A stretch of DNA of 64,000 nt. Origin: Orlajensenia stereocauli. GTDB taxonomy: Bacteria; Actinomycetota; Actinomycetes; Actinomycetales; Microbacteriaceae. The DNA is taken from the NCBI RefSeq assembly GCF_039548895.1, contig NZ_JBCLVG010000001.1; one strand, written 5' to 3'. The notes under the pieces were generated by a model that did not search any database, was not told where the DNA came from, and was given only the letters and a program-made list of their open reading frames with translations. The position numbers and the translations under genes are program-made. Below are positions 45,081-61,167 of the stretch, piece by piece (the first letter of the stretch is position 1; every line of letters starts with the position of its first letter).

Positions 45081-46136
45081 GTGACGCAGGACCAGACGCG
45101 TGCCATCGACGAGGACGCCGAGCCCTCCGGACCCCAGGACCTGCGCCGGGAGACGTGGCAGTACATCCTCAAGCGCACCACCCGTGAGTTCGGCTTCGAC
45201 GACCTGCCCGACGCCGCAGCCTCGCTCACCTACTACGGCGTGCTGTCGATCTTCCCCGCCCTCATCGCCGTCGTGGCCGGCTTCGTGGTCTTCGGCGACG
45301 GGGACAGCTCGATCACCTCCGTGCTCGGCATCCTGAAGGAGGCGTTCCCCGACACCGACCTCGGCGAGATCGAGGATGCGCTCGGCCAGCTCGCGAACTC
45401 GTCCGGATGGTTCGCATTGGTGTTCGGTGTCGCCCTGACCATCTGGACGGTCTCGCGCTACGTCGGCGCCTTCAGCCGCGCCATGAATCGCATCTACGAG
45501 GTCGACGAGGGTCGCGGCTTCACGGTCCTCAAGCCGCAGCAACTGCTCATCAGCCTGGTCTTCACCCTGCTGCTCGGCATCATGGGCACGATCCTGGTCT
45601 TGTCGGGCTCCGTGGCCGACGCCGTCGGCGAGGCCGTGGGCATCGGCGAACCGTGGCTCGGCATCTGGGCGATCGTCAAGTGGCCCGTGCTCGTGCTGCT
45701 CGCGATCGTCGTCATCGGCCTGCTCTACTACTCGACCCCGAACGTGCACCAGCGCCGCTTCCGCTGGCTCAGCATGGGCGCGCTGCTGGCGCTCACGACC
45801 ATGGTGGTGTCTTCGGCGCTGTTCTTCCTCTGGGTGCTCAGCTTCTCGAACTACGGCCGCGTCTACGGGTCGCTCGCCGGCGCCCTCATCTTCCTGGTCT
45901 GGCTCTGGATCGTGAACCTGGCGCTGCTGTTCGGCGCCGAGTTCGACTCAGAGGTCGAACGCGGCAGGCAACTGCAGTCGGGCATCGCCGCCGAGGAGAC
46001 GCTCCGGATGCCGCCACGCACGACGGCACTCGCCGAGAAGCGAGCCGCCCGCGCCGACGGCGACGAGGCCGATGGGCGCGCCATCCGGTACGGCAGCGCT
46101 CCCCGGGCCCCCGAGCGCGTCGACCCGCGCGACTGA
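45081..46136 (+). CDS. YihY/virulence factor BrkB family membrane protein
   Basis: A 351-residue protein with the YihY core: SLTYYGVLSIFPALIAVVAGF in the first helix, a conserved SRAMNRIYEV, and FSNYGRVYGSLAGALIFLVWLW. About six membrane helices follow a soluble N-terminus, with a charged C-terminal tail (from about residue 295). Once called ribonuclease BN, now treated as an envelope protein of unknown role. GTG start with GGGAG; ends 1 bp from the convergent xfp stop. Confidence 0.88.
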   Translation: MTQDQTRAIDEDAEPSGPQDLRRETWQYILKRTTREFGFDDLPDAAASLTYYGVLSIFPALIAVVAGFVVFGDGDSSITSVLGILKEAFPDTDLGEIEDALGQLANSSGWFALVFGVALTIWTVSRYVGAFSRAMNRIYEVDEGRGFTVLKPQQLLISLVFTLLLGIMGTILVLSGSVADAVGEAVGIGEPWLGIWAIVKWPVLVLLAIVVIGLLYYSTPNVHQRRFRWLSMGALLALTTMVVSSALFFLWVLSFSNYGRVYGSLAGALIFLVWLWIVNLALLFGAEFDSEVERGRQLQSGIAAEETLRMPPRTTALAEKRAARADGDEADGRAIRYGSAPRAPERVDPRD

Positions 46137-46137
46137 C

Positions 46138-48597
46138 TCAGTCGTTGTCGCCGCCGGTCGAGAACGGACCGGCCGGAGTCGATCCGGTCCACGACCACTC
46201 GGCGACCTCGGGGATGTCCTCACCGTGCTCCCGGGTGTACGCCTTCGCCCTGATGCGGGCATCCTGCATCTCCTGACGCAGCATCCCCTCCCGGGCTGAG
46301 AGCCCGGGAACGCGGTCGATCACGTCGGTGACGAGGTGGAACCGGTCGATGTCGTTCAGCATCACCATGTCGAACGGCGTCGTGGTGGTCCCCTCGTCCT
46401 TGAAGCCCCGCACGTGCAGGTTCGCGTGCCCGGTTCGGCGGTAGGTCAGCCGGTGGATGAGCCACGGGTACCCGTGATAGGCGAAGATCACCGGCTTGTC
46501 CGGCGTGAAGACGGCGTCGTACTCTCTGTCGGACAGCCCGTGCGGATGCTCGCCCTCGCTCTGCAGCCTCATGAGGTCGACGACGTTGACCACGCGTACC
46601 CGCAGCGTCGGCACCCGTTCGCGGAGGATCTGCGCTGCAGCGAGGATCTCCACCGTCGGCACGTCGCCTGCGCAGGCGAGCACCACATCCGGTTCCTCCC
46701 CCGACACCTCGGTGCCGGCCCAGTCGAACATCCCGAGGCCGCGCGTGCAGTGCTCGATGGCCTCGGGCATCGCGAGCCAGTTCGGACTCGGCTGCTTCCC
46801 GGCCACCACGACGTTGACGTAGTCGACCGAGCGCAGGCAGTGGTCGTACGTCGAGAGCAGCGTGTTCGCGTCGAACGGCAGGTAGACCCGCACCACGTCG
46901 GCCTTCTTGTTCACGACGTGGTCGATGAAGCCGGGGTCCTGGTGCGAGGCTCCGTTGTGGTCCTGCCGCCAGACGTGCGAGCTCAGCAGGTAGTTGAGCG
47001 ACGACACCGGGCGACGCCATGGAAGAGCGCGCGAGCCTTTCAACCACTTGGCGTGCTGGTTGAACATGGAGTCGACGATGTGGATGAACGCCTCGTAGGA
47101 GTTCACGATGCCGTGCCGCCCCGTGAGCAGGTAGCCCTCGAGCCAGCCCTGGCACTGGTGCTCGCTGAGCATCTCCATGACCCGCCCCGAGCGGGCGAGG
47201 TGGTTGTCGTCGTCGATCGGCCAGCGCTCGGCGTTCCACTGCTTGTCCGTCACCTCGAACACGTCGCTCAGGCGGTTCGAGGCCGTCTCGTCCGGCCCGA
47301 AGATGCGGAAGTTCGACGGGTTGTCACGGATGACGTCACGCAGCCAGGTGCCGAGCACCCGCGTCGCCTCCCCGATCGTCGCGCCGGGCTCCGGCACGTC
47401 GACCGCGTAGTCGCGGAAGTCCGGCAGGCGCAACGCCTGCCGCAGCAACCCGCCGTTGGCGTGAGGGTTCGCGCTCATCCTTCTCTCCCCGACCGGCGCC
47501 AGAGCGACGACGTCGGGCTCGGGGGCGCCTGACTCGTCGAACAGCTCCTCCGGCCTGTAGGAGCGCATCCACTCCTCGAGCACACGCGTGTGCTCCGGGG
47601 TGTCCCGCGCATCAGCCAACGGAACCTGGTGGGACCGCCAGTTGCCCTCGGCCGGATGCCCGTCGATGGCAGGTGGGCAGGTCCAGCCCTTCGGAGTGCG
47701 GAGGATGAGCATGGGCCAGGCCGGCCGGCCCTCGAGGGTGCCGTCGGCCGCGCTGCGCTTGATCTCGGCGATGCGGTCGAGGATCTCGTCGAGGATCCAC
47801 GCCATGCGCTCGTGCACGGCGATGGGGTCCTCGCCGTCGAAGCCGCCCGAGACGAGGTAGGGCGTATAGCCGTACCCGCGCATCAGCTCGAACAGCTCCT
47901 CCTCGGGGATGCGCGCCAGCACCGTGGGGTTGGCGATCTTGTAGCCGTTCAGGTGCAGGATCGGCAGCACGACGCCATCGGTGGCCGGATCCAGGAACTT
48001 GTTCGAATGCCAGGCGGTGGCGAGCGGACCGGTCTCGGCCTCGCCGTCGCCCACGACGGCGGCCACCAGAAGGTCGGGGTTGTCGAAGGCCGCACCGTAG
48101 GCGTGCGAGAGCGCGTAGCCCAGCTCCCCGCCCTCGTGGATCGATCCGGGGGTCTCGGGAGCCGCGTGGCTCGGGATGCCACCGGGGAACGAGAACTGAC
48201 GGAACAGCTTGCGCACTCCCTCGTCTGACCTGTCGATGTCGTTGTAGATCTCGCTGTAGGTTCCGTCGAGGTAGGCGTTGGCCACCATGCCCGGACCGCC
48301 GTGGCCTGGGCCCGCGATGTAGATCGTGTCGAGGTCGCGCTCGCGGATGACGCGATTGAGGTGGGCGTAGATGAAGTTCAGGCCGGGCGTCGTGCCCCAG
48401 TGCCCGAGGAGGCGCGGCTTGATGTGCTCGCGCGTGAGCGGCTCGCGCAGCAGCGGATTGGCCAAGAGGTAGATCTGCCCGACCGAGAGGTAGTTGGCCG
48501 CCCGCCACCACGCGTCGATCTCGGCGATGGTCTCATCGGTGAGCGGAGAGTCCGCCCGGCTGTTCCAGCTCTGATCGGATGCTGCACCTGCGGCCAT
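46138..48597 (-). CDS. xfp: Phosphoketolase (XFP family)
   Basis: Splits xylulose-5-P (and often fructose-6-P) with phosphate into acetyl-P and a triose or tetrose phosphate, using thiamine diphosphate. The 819-residue protein has the N-terminal WWRAANYLSVGQIYLLANPLL, GHWGTTPGLNFIYAH, the ThDP motif VVGDGEAETGPLATAW, HLNGYKIANPT and SHQDPGFIDH. GGAGG lies upstream of the ATG. Acetate kinase and phosphotransacetylase genes are not in the window. It offers an acetyl-P route out of the pentose pathway encoded upstream. Confidence 0.96.
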   Translation of the reverse strand: MAAGAASDQSWNSRADSPLTDETIAEIDAWWRAANYLSVGQIYLLANPLLREPLTREHIKPRLLGHWGTTPGLNFIYAHLNRVIRERDLDTIYIAGPGHGGPGMVANAYLDGTYSEIYNDIDRSDEGVRKLFRQFSFPGGIPSHAAPETPGSIHEGGELGYALSHAYGAAFDNPDLLVAAVVGDGEAETGPLATAWHSNKFLDPATDGVVLPILHLNGYKIANPTVLARIPEEELFELMRGYGYTPYLVSGGFDGEDPIAVHERMAWILDEILDRIAEIKRSAADGTLEGRPAWPMLILRTPKGWTCPPAIDGHPAEGNWRSHQVPLADARDTPEHTRVLEEWMRSYRPEELFDESGAPEPDVVALAPVGERRMSANPHANGGLLRQALRLPDFRDYAVDVPEPGATIGEATRVLGTWLRDVIRDNPSNFRIFGPDETASNRLSDVFEVTDKQWNAERWPIDDDNHLARSGRVMEMLSEHQCQGWLEGYLLTGRHGIVNSYEAFIHIVDSMFNQHAKWLKGSRALPWRRPVSSLNYLLSSHVWRQDHNGASHQDPGFIDHVVNKKADVVRVYLPFDANTLLSTYDHCLRSVDYVNVVVAGKQPSPNWLAMPEAIEHCTRGLGMFDWAGTEVSGEEPDVVLACAGDVPTVEILAAAQILRERVPTLRVRVVNVVDLMRLQSEGEHPHGLSDREYDAVFTPDKPVIFAYHGYPWLIHRLTYRRTGHANLHVRGFKDEGTTTTPFDMVMLNDIDRFHLVTDVIDRVPGLSAREGMLRQEMQDARIRAKAYTREHGEDIPEVAEWSWTGSTPAGPFSTGGDND

Positions 48598-48640
48598 CGT
48601 GTTCCTCCGTCGCGTTGCGTACCTCCATCCTAGGAACGCA

Positions 48641-48678
48641 CGACGGGCCGGTGCGGAATGATCCGCACCGGCCCGTCG
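48641..48678. terminator. Terminator of pyk
   Basis: Perfect 17-bp stem (48641-48657 with 48662-48678) and a 4-nt loop, 21 nt after the pyk stop on the minus strand. Confidence 0.85.
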
Positions 48679-48698
48679 AACGTCAGGAGAACGATCCC

Positions 48699-50114
48699 CT
48701 AGAGAACTTCACCGACGATGTGCACGCGCACGTCGTTGGTGGTGCCGGGGATTCCGGGAGGGGATCCGGAGATGATGACGACCTTCTCGCCGATCTGCGC
48801 CTTGCCGGTCTTGGCCAGGAGCTCATCGACCTGTCCGACCATCTGGTCGGTGTGGGTCACGCGGTCCACCACGAAGGACTCGACGCCCCAGTTGAGCGCC
48901 ATGCGGCGACGGATGGCGGGATCCGGTGTGAAGGCCAGGATCGGGATCTGCGAACGCAGACGCGACATCCGTCGCACGGACTCACCGGACTCGGTGAACA
49001 CGCAGAGGTACTTGGCCTCGACGAAGTTGGCCACGTCGACCGCGGCGAGGGTGATGGCGCCGGCCTGCGTGCGCGGCTTGGTGCCGAGGGGCTGGATGCG
49101 CTCCAGGCCGTGCTGCTCCGTCGACTCGACGATGCGTGCCATGGTCTGCACCGTGATGACGGGGTACTCGCCGACGCTGGTCTCTCCGCTGAGCATGACG
49201 GCGTCTGCACCGTCGAGCACGGCGTTGGCGACGTCGGAGGTCTCGGCGCGGGTGGGAACCGGGCTGTGGATCATCGACTCGAGCATCTGCGTCGCCACGA
49301 TGACCGGCTTGGCCAGGCGGCGCGCGATCTCGACGGCGCGCTTCTGCACGATCGGGACGGCCTCGAGCGGGAGCTCGACGCCGAGGTCGCCACGGGCGAC
49401 CATGATCGAGTCGAACGCCTCGACGATCTCCTCGAGGTGGTCGACGGCCTGCGGCTTCTCGATCTTGGCGACGACGGGGACGCGGCGTCCCTCCTCGTCC
49501 ATGATCTCGTGCACGCGCACGATGTCGTGGGCGTCGCGCACGAACGACAGCGCGATGATGTCCGCGCCGAGCTTCAGGCCCCAGCGCAGGTCGGCCTCGT
49601 CCTTCTCGGACAGCGCGGGAACGTTGACCGCGACGCCGGGCAGGTTGATGCCCTTGTTGTTGGAGACCGGGCCCGCGACGATCACCTTGGTGGTGACGAC
49701 GGTGCCGTCGGTCTCGACGACCTCGACGCGCACCTTGCCGTCGTCGATCAGGAGGAAGTCGCCGGGGGCGACATCCTGGGGCAGGCCCTTGAAGGTCGTG
49801 CCGCAGATGTCCTTGTTGCCGATGATGTCTTCCGTGGTGATCTTGAAGATGTCGCCTTCAGCGAGCTCGTAGGGTCCATCCTCGAACTTGCCGAGACGGA
49901 TCTTCGGGCCCTGCAGGTCGACGAGCACGGCGATGGCCTTGCCCGAGTCGTTGGCCGCCTTGCGGACGTTCTGGTAGATGCCCTCGTGCACGTCATAGCT
50001 GCCGTGGCTCAGGTTCATCCGGCAGACGTCCACGCCGGCGTCGATGATCGCCCGGATGTTCTCATAGCTCGACACTGCCGGGCCGAGTGTTGCGACGATT
50101 TTCGCGCGTCTCAT
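48699..50114 (-). CDS. pyk: Pyruvate kinase
   Basis: Makes pyruvate and ATP from phosphoenolpyruvate. The 471-residue protein begins MRRAKIVATLGPAVSSYENI and has the substrate motif CRMNLSHGSYDVH, the catalytic region VPVVAKIEKPQAV with its Lys, the Mg site EIVEAFDSIMVARGDLGVE and LSGETSVGEYPV. GGAG precedes the ATG at 50114. Monocistronic with its own terminator. Confidence 0.98.
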   Translation of the reverse strand: MRRAKIVATLGPAVSSYENIRAIIDAGVDVCRMNLSHGSYDVHEGIYQNVRKAANDSGKAIAVLVDLQGPKIRLGKFEDGPYELAEGDIFKITTEDIIGNKDICGTTFKGLPQDVAPGDFLLIDDGKVRVEVVETDGTVVTTKVIVAGPVSNNKGINLPGVAVNVPALSEKDEADLRWGLKLGADIIALSFVRDAHDIVRVHEIMDEEGRRVPVVAKIEKPQAVDHLEEIVEAFDSIMVARGDLGVELPLEAVPIVQKRAVEIARRLAKPVIVATQMLESMIHSPVPTRAETSDVANAVLDGADAVMLSGETSVGEYPVITVQTMARIVESTEQHGLERIQPLGTKPRTQAGAITLAAVDVANFVEAKYLCVFTESGESVRRMSRLRSQIPILAFTPDPAIRRRMALNWGVESFVVDRVTHTDQMVGQVDELLAKTGKAQIGEKVVIISGSPPGIPGTTNDVRVHIVGEVL

Positions 50115-50167
50115 GTGCGTTTCTACTCCGATTGTTGTGCAGCCCTTGTGGGGCCTCGTGAAAAGTC

Positions 50168-51625
<1,458 letters not shown>

Positions 51626-51678
51626 CGGTCACCTCCGAGTCTTGAATAAGCACAGCCTTGTCCAGACGAACAGCTCTC

Positions 51679-56256
<4,578 letters not shown>

Positions 56257-56372
56257 GGAGACCGCCCTCAGGAAGCTATCGGAGGCGGGACGACGTCGGC
56301 CCGAAAGGAAACAAGTCGCGTACGTCCCCGGTGGGGATCCTGTCGCGAAGAGGACTGCGGGGTTGCCCGGAC

Positions 56373-57392
56373 CTAAGCGCGCGAGCCGGTCGTGCTTGTG
56401 GCACCGGCATCGCTCGAATCGATCACAGAGGCATCGTCGCCAGGCTCGATCTCATCGGTTCCCTGCGAGTCTACCTCAGCGTCATCAGCGTACTCGTCGC
56501 TGTCCACTGGCGCGTTCCACTCCCGGCCGGGGCTGTAGGGAGAGAGCTCGGCGCCGACGTGACGGCGGTTCTGCACGAGGATGATGATGATGCCGAGCAG
56601 GATCGCTCCCCAGGCCGCCCAGACGTTGACGCGCACGCCGAGGAAGATCTCGCTCGGGTCGAGACGGATGGTCTCCAGCGGCCAGCGGCCGAGCCCGTAC
56701 CAGACGAGGTAGAAGCCGAAGGCCTTGCCCCAGCGCATGTTGAAGCGTCGCTCGAGGAAGGCGACCAGCACGATGATGCCGAGGATGTTCCAGAGCATCT
56801 CGTACAGGAAGGTCGGCTGGAACAGGGTGCCCTCGGGGAGACCGGCCGGCCACGCGGGGTTGGTCGACTCGATCTCGAGGCCCCACGGCATCGTCGTCGG
56901 CTGGCCGAACAGCTCGTGGTTGAACCAGTTGCCGAGGCGGCCGAGAGCCTGAGCGGCCAAGAGTCCGGGGGCGAGCGCGTCGGCGAAGGAGAGGAAGCGG
57001 ACGCCGGTGATGCGGCAGGCGATCAGCACGCCGACGGCGCCGCCGATCAGTGCGCCGAAGATGGCTCCGCCGCCCTCCCAGATGGCCCAGATGGAACCGG
57101 GCTGGAACGGATTCCAGATGTTGGCGCCCTCGTAGAAGTAGTCGCTCGGGTGAGTGAAGACGTGGTAGAGCCTCGCGCCGACGATTCCGAGGGGCACGGC
57201 CCACAGGGCGATGTCGAGAACGATGCCGGGCTCGGCGCCGCGCTTGGTGAGGCGGCGGCTGGTCCAGATGGTGGCGACGATGATGCCGGCGAGGATGCAC
57301 AGCGCGTACGCGTGGATGTTCAGGGTGACGAACCCCAGCGGGATCTCGAAACCATCCCAGGAGGGGCTGGGGATGCTCAGGGGTGCAGACAC
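56373..57392 (-). CDS. lgt: Prolipoprotein diacylglyceryl transferase
   Basis: Adds diacylglycerol to the lipobox cysteine of prolipoproteins in the cytoplasmic membrane. The 339-residue protein has seven hydrophobic helices and the signature RLGNWFNHELFGQP, plus YHVFTHPSDYF and GGGAIFGALIGG with the conserved catalytic residues. A long acidic C-terminal tail (about residues 285-339) is typical of actinobacterial Lgt. GTG start; 82 nt beyond trpA. Confidence 0.96.
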   Translation of the reverse strand: MSAPLSIPSPSWDGFEIPLGFVTLNIHAYALCILAGIIVATIWTSRRLTKRGAEPGIVLDIALWAVPLGIVGARLYHVFTHPSDYFYEGANIWNPFQPGSIWAIWEGGGAIFGALIGGAVGVLIACRITGVRFLSFADALAPGLLAAQALGRLGNWFNHELFGQPTTMPWGLEIESTNPAWPAGLPEGTLFQPTFLYEMLWNILGIIVLVAFLERRFNMRWGKAFGFYLVWYGLGRWPLETIRLDPSEIFLGVRVNVWAAWGAILLGIIIILVQNRRHVGAELSPYSPGREWNAPVDSDEYADDAEVDSQGTDEIEPGDDASVIDSSDAGATSTTGSRA

Positions 57393-57474
57393 CGGACGAC
57401 GTACCTTTCGTTGTGTTCTCTCGAGCGCGCTCCCCGCAGGGGGCCGCGTCGCTCGGTCACTTTACCGCAGCGGG

Positions 57475-58265
57475 CTATGCCGGGATCCGCGTGCCGCTCG
57501 ACAGCTCCGCGGCGAGAGCGCCGACGGCCTCGATGCCACCCTCGGAGAGGGCCTTGACGAGCGCGGATCCGACGATGGCGCCGTCGGCGTACTCGAGCAC
57601 CTCGCGCACCTGGGCTGCGGTCGAGATCCCGATGCCCACGCAGGTGCTGGTGGCTCCGGCATCACGCAGGCGTCCGACGAGGGTGCGCGCCGCGGCGTCG
57701 ACATCGGAACGCGCTCCGGTGATGCCCATCGTGGAGACGGCGTAGACGAAGCCACGGCTGACCTCGACGGCCTGCCGCAGGCGAGCATCCGTCGACGACG
57801 GGGCGGCGAGGAAGACCCGATCGAGGCCGACGCGCTCGGATGCGCTCAGCCACGGAGCCGCCTCGTCGGGGATGAGGTCGGGCGTGATGAGCCCTGCTCC
57901 CCCGGCCGCGGCCAGGTCGTCGGCGAACCTGTCGACGCCGTACTGAACGACGGGATTCCAGTAGGTCATGATGAGCACTGGCGCAGACACCTGCTCGGTG
58001 ATCGCCTTGACGGCCGTGAACCCGTCGCGCAGGCGGAAGCCGTCGGCCAGGGCGCGCTGGGTGGCGGCCTGGATGACGGGACCGTCCATGACGGGGTCGG
58101 AGTACGGCAGGCCCATCTCGAGCACGTCGACGCCGTTCTCCACCAGCGCGACGGCCGCGTCGACAGAGGCTCCGAGGCTGGGGAATCCGACGGGAAGGTA
58201 ACCGATCAGGGCGCCGCTGCCGGCATCGACCCGGGTGCGGATGGCGGATGCGACGGTGCTTGTGG

Positions 58266-58269
<4 letters not shown>
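57475..58269 (-). CDS. trpA: Tryptophan synthase alpha chain
   Basis: Splits indole-3-glycerol phosphate to indole and glyceraldehyde-3-P. The 264-residue TIM barrel has the catalytic Glu in VLEMGLPYSDPVMDGP (about residues 50-65), the phosphate-binding GIGISTAAQ and VGSALVKAL. Its ATG overlaps the trpB stop (ATGA). Last gene of the trp run. Confidence 0.97.
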
Positions 58270-59477
<1,208 letters not shown>

Positions 59478-59482
59478 CGTTT

Positions 59483-60262
59483 TCACACCTGCAGGAAGTC
59501 GTGGAGCGTGGATTCCGGGTCGCCATGGGTGACGAGGGCTTCGCCGACGAGAACAACGTCGGCGCCGGCAGCACGGTAGTGCGCGACGTCGTCGACGGTC
59601 TTGACGGCGGATTCGGCGACGCGGATGACGCCGTCGGGGATGGATCCCGCGAGCCGGCCGAAGAGATCGCGGTCGAGCTCGAAGGTGGAGAGGTCTCGGG
59701 CGTTGACGCCGATGAGGCCGGCGCCGATGTCGATCGCGCGGGACAGTTCGTCGGCGCTGTGCGTCTCGACGAGGGCTGTCATACCCAGCTCGCCGATGAG
59801 GGCGTGCAGCTCTGCGAGGACGGGCTGGTCGAGGGCTGCGACGATGAGCAGAACGAGGTCGGCGCCGGCGGCGCGGGCCTCGAAGACCTGGTAGGCCGTG
59901 CCGATGAAGTCCTTGCGGAGCACGGGGATGCGCACGGCTGCCCGCACGGCCTCGAGGTCGGCGAGGGAGCCGCCGAAGCGACGTTCCTCGGTCAGCACGC
60001 TGATGGCCGAGGCTCCGCCGCGTTCGTAGGAGAGCGCGAGGGCGGCGGGGTCGGCGATGGCGGCGAGGGAGCCACGGGACGGGCTCGCCCGCTTGACCTC
60101 CGCGATGATGCGCACGGCATCAGCGGGGGCGAGGGCGGTCAGGACATCGAGGGCCGCAGGTCGCGCGAGAGCGGCCTGCTCGACCACGGCGAGCGACCGC
60201 TCGCTGCGGCGCGTCTCGGAGTCCTCGATGGATCCGCTCGTGAGGGCGGTCAGGAGGTTCAG
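59483..60262 (-). CDS. trpC: Indole-3-glycerol phosphate synthase with a CTG start
   Basis: Closes the indole ring (CdRP to indole-3-glycerol phosphate). The 259-residue protein has RIIAEVKRASPSRGSL (catalytic Lys about residue 60), VLRKDFIGTAYQV and NARDLSTF. Homology starts at LNLLTALTSGS, and the only codon that fits is CTG at 60262, which overlaps the HGxxPAAW stop as CTGA. An ATG 20 codons upstream would add an Arg-rich tail inside the previous gene and is unlike the family. Confidence 0.93.
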   Translation of the reverse strand: MNLLTALTSGSIEDSETRRSERSLAVVEQAALARPAALDVLTALAPADAVRIIAEVKRASPSRGSLAAIADPAALALSYERGGASAISVLTEERRFGGSLADLEAVRAAVRIPVLRKDFIGTAYQVFEARAAGADLVLLIVAALDQPVLAELHALIGELGMTALVETHSADELSRAIDIGAGLIGVNARDLSTFELDRDLFGRLAGSIPDGVIRVAESAVKTVDDVAHYRAAGADVVLVGEALVTHGDPESTLHDFLQV

Positions 60263-60489
60263 TGTTCTCTCACCGTGGTCTTCGAGCCGCCGACGCCGTA
60301 GCCGGCGCGAGCGAGCGCCCATCCGACGATGGCACCGATGACGAGGAGCACGGCCGAGGCCCAGACGAGCCAGACGAGTTCGAAGAAGAAGGCGATCGTG
60401 CCGATCGTGAAAGCGACCAGCATGATGATGACAGCGGTCCAGGCGGCCGGCGAATGTCCGTGCCCGAGCTCGGCGGTCTCTGTACTCAT
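60259..60489 (-). CDS. HGxxPAAW family small membrane protein
   Basis: A 76-residue protein with the family motif GHGHSPAAW (residues 9-17) and two hydrophobic helices (about 18-40 and 43-61), typical of the actinobacterial family found in trp clusters. AGGAGAACC precedes the ATG at 60489. Its stop overlaps the CTG start of trpC. Function unknown; conserved placement suggests a link to tryptophan synthesis. Confidence 0.88.
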   Translation of the reverse strand: MSTETAELGHGHSPAAWTAVIIMLVAFTIGTIAFFFELVWLVWASAVLLVIGAIVGWALARAGYGVGGSKTTVREH

Positions 60490-60521
60490 GGTTCTCCTGA
60501 GGGTTGGGGTGCTGTGGAAGT

Positions 60522-61136
60522 CTACCGGTTGGCCGGACCGGCGTCGGGCTCGGCGGTCGGGTCGTCGCCACGCGAGAGCTCGTCCCATTCGTCGACGGCG
60601 CGGTCCTTCGCGCTCACCTCGGCGCTCTCGAGTCGCACGGCCTGGTACTTGCGGGCGGATGCCGGCCACCGGCGGGTCGTGACCAGGACGCCGATGGCTC
60701 CGATGGCGATGACGATGCCGGCGACGAGCGCCAGCACCGGCCACGCGCTGCCCGCGACGGAGCTGACGAGCTCGTGCACGGAGTCGGATCCCGAGACTCC
60801 TGTCGCCGCAGTGACGACGGAGGCTCCGGCCGCGACGGGATCGCCGAGGGCGAGAGTCGTGGAGAGGATCACGCTGCCGCCGAGAAGCACCCCGAGCGCG
60901 CCGAGCACGACCCGGATGAAGGGCCCGGCGATGGCGAGGGCAGCGGCCAGCGCCAGCGCCGCGAAGGCGAGGGCGCTGAGCGCCGGTGCCGCGACGGCTC
61001 CGCTCACTTCGAGCTCGGTCGAGCCGCCGGCTCCCGACGTCACGGTGAGTGTGAACCACTGCTGGGTCGCCGCGAGCAGCGCCAACGCCGCCCCCACGAC
61101 GATGACCAGGATGACCTTGTACTTGGGCTTCTGCAC
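60522..61136 (-). CDS. Trp biosynthesis-associated membrane protein (TIGR02234)
   Basis: A 204-residue membrane protein with four helices and a motif WFTLT after the first helix, matching the TIGR02234 family. The tail is charged and disordered-looking. It follows trpE by 31 nt and precedes the HGxxPAAW gene by 32 nt. Biochemical role is unknown. Confidence 0.88.
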   Translation of the reverse strand: MQKPKYKVILVIVVGAALALLAATQQWFTLTVTSGAGGSTELEVSGAVAAPALSALAFAALALAAALAIAGPFIRVVLGALGVLLGGSVILSTTLALGDPVAAGASVVTAATGVSGSDSVHELVSSVAGSAWPVLALVAGIVIAIGAIGVLVTTRRWPASARKYQAVRLESAEVSAKDRAVDEWDELSRGDDPTAEPDAGPANR

Positions 61137-61167
61137 TACGGGGTCCTCATCGGTGCGCGACCCGCGA

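Noticed and set aside
60259..60322. ATG at 60322 as trpC start
   Set aside because: It adds an Arg-rich extension encoded inside the HGxxPAAW gene that is unlike TrpC homologues.
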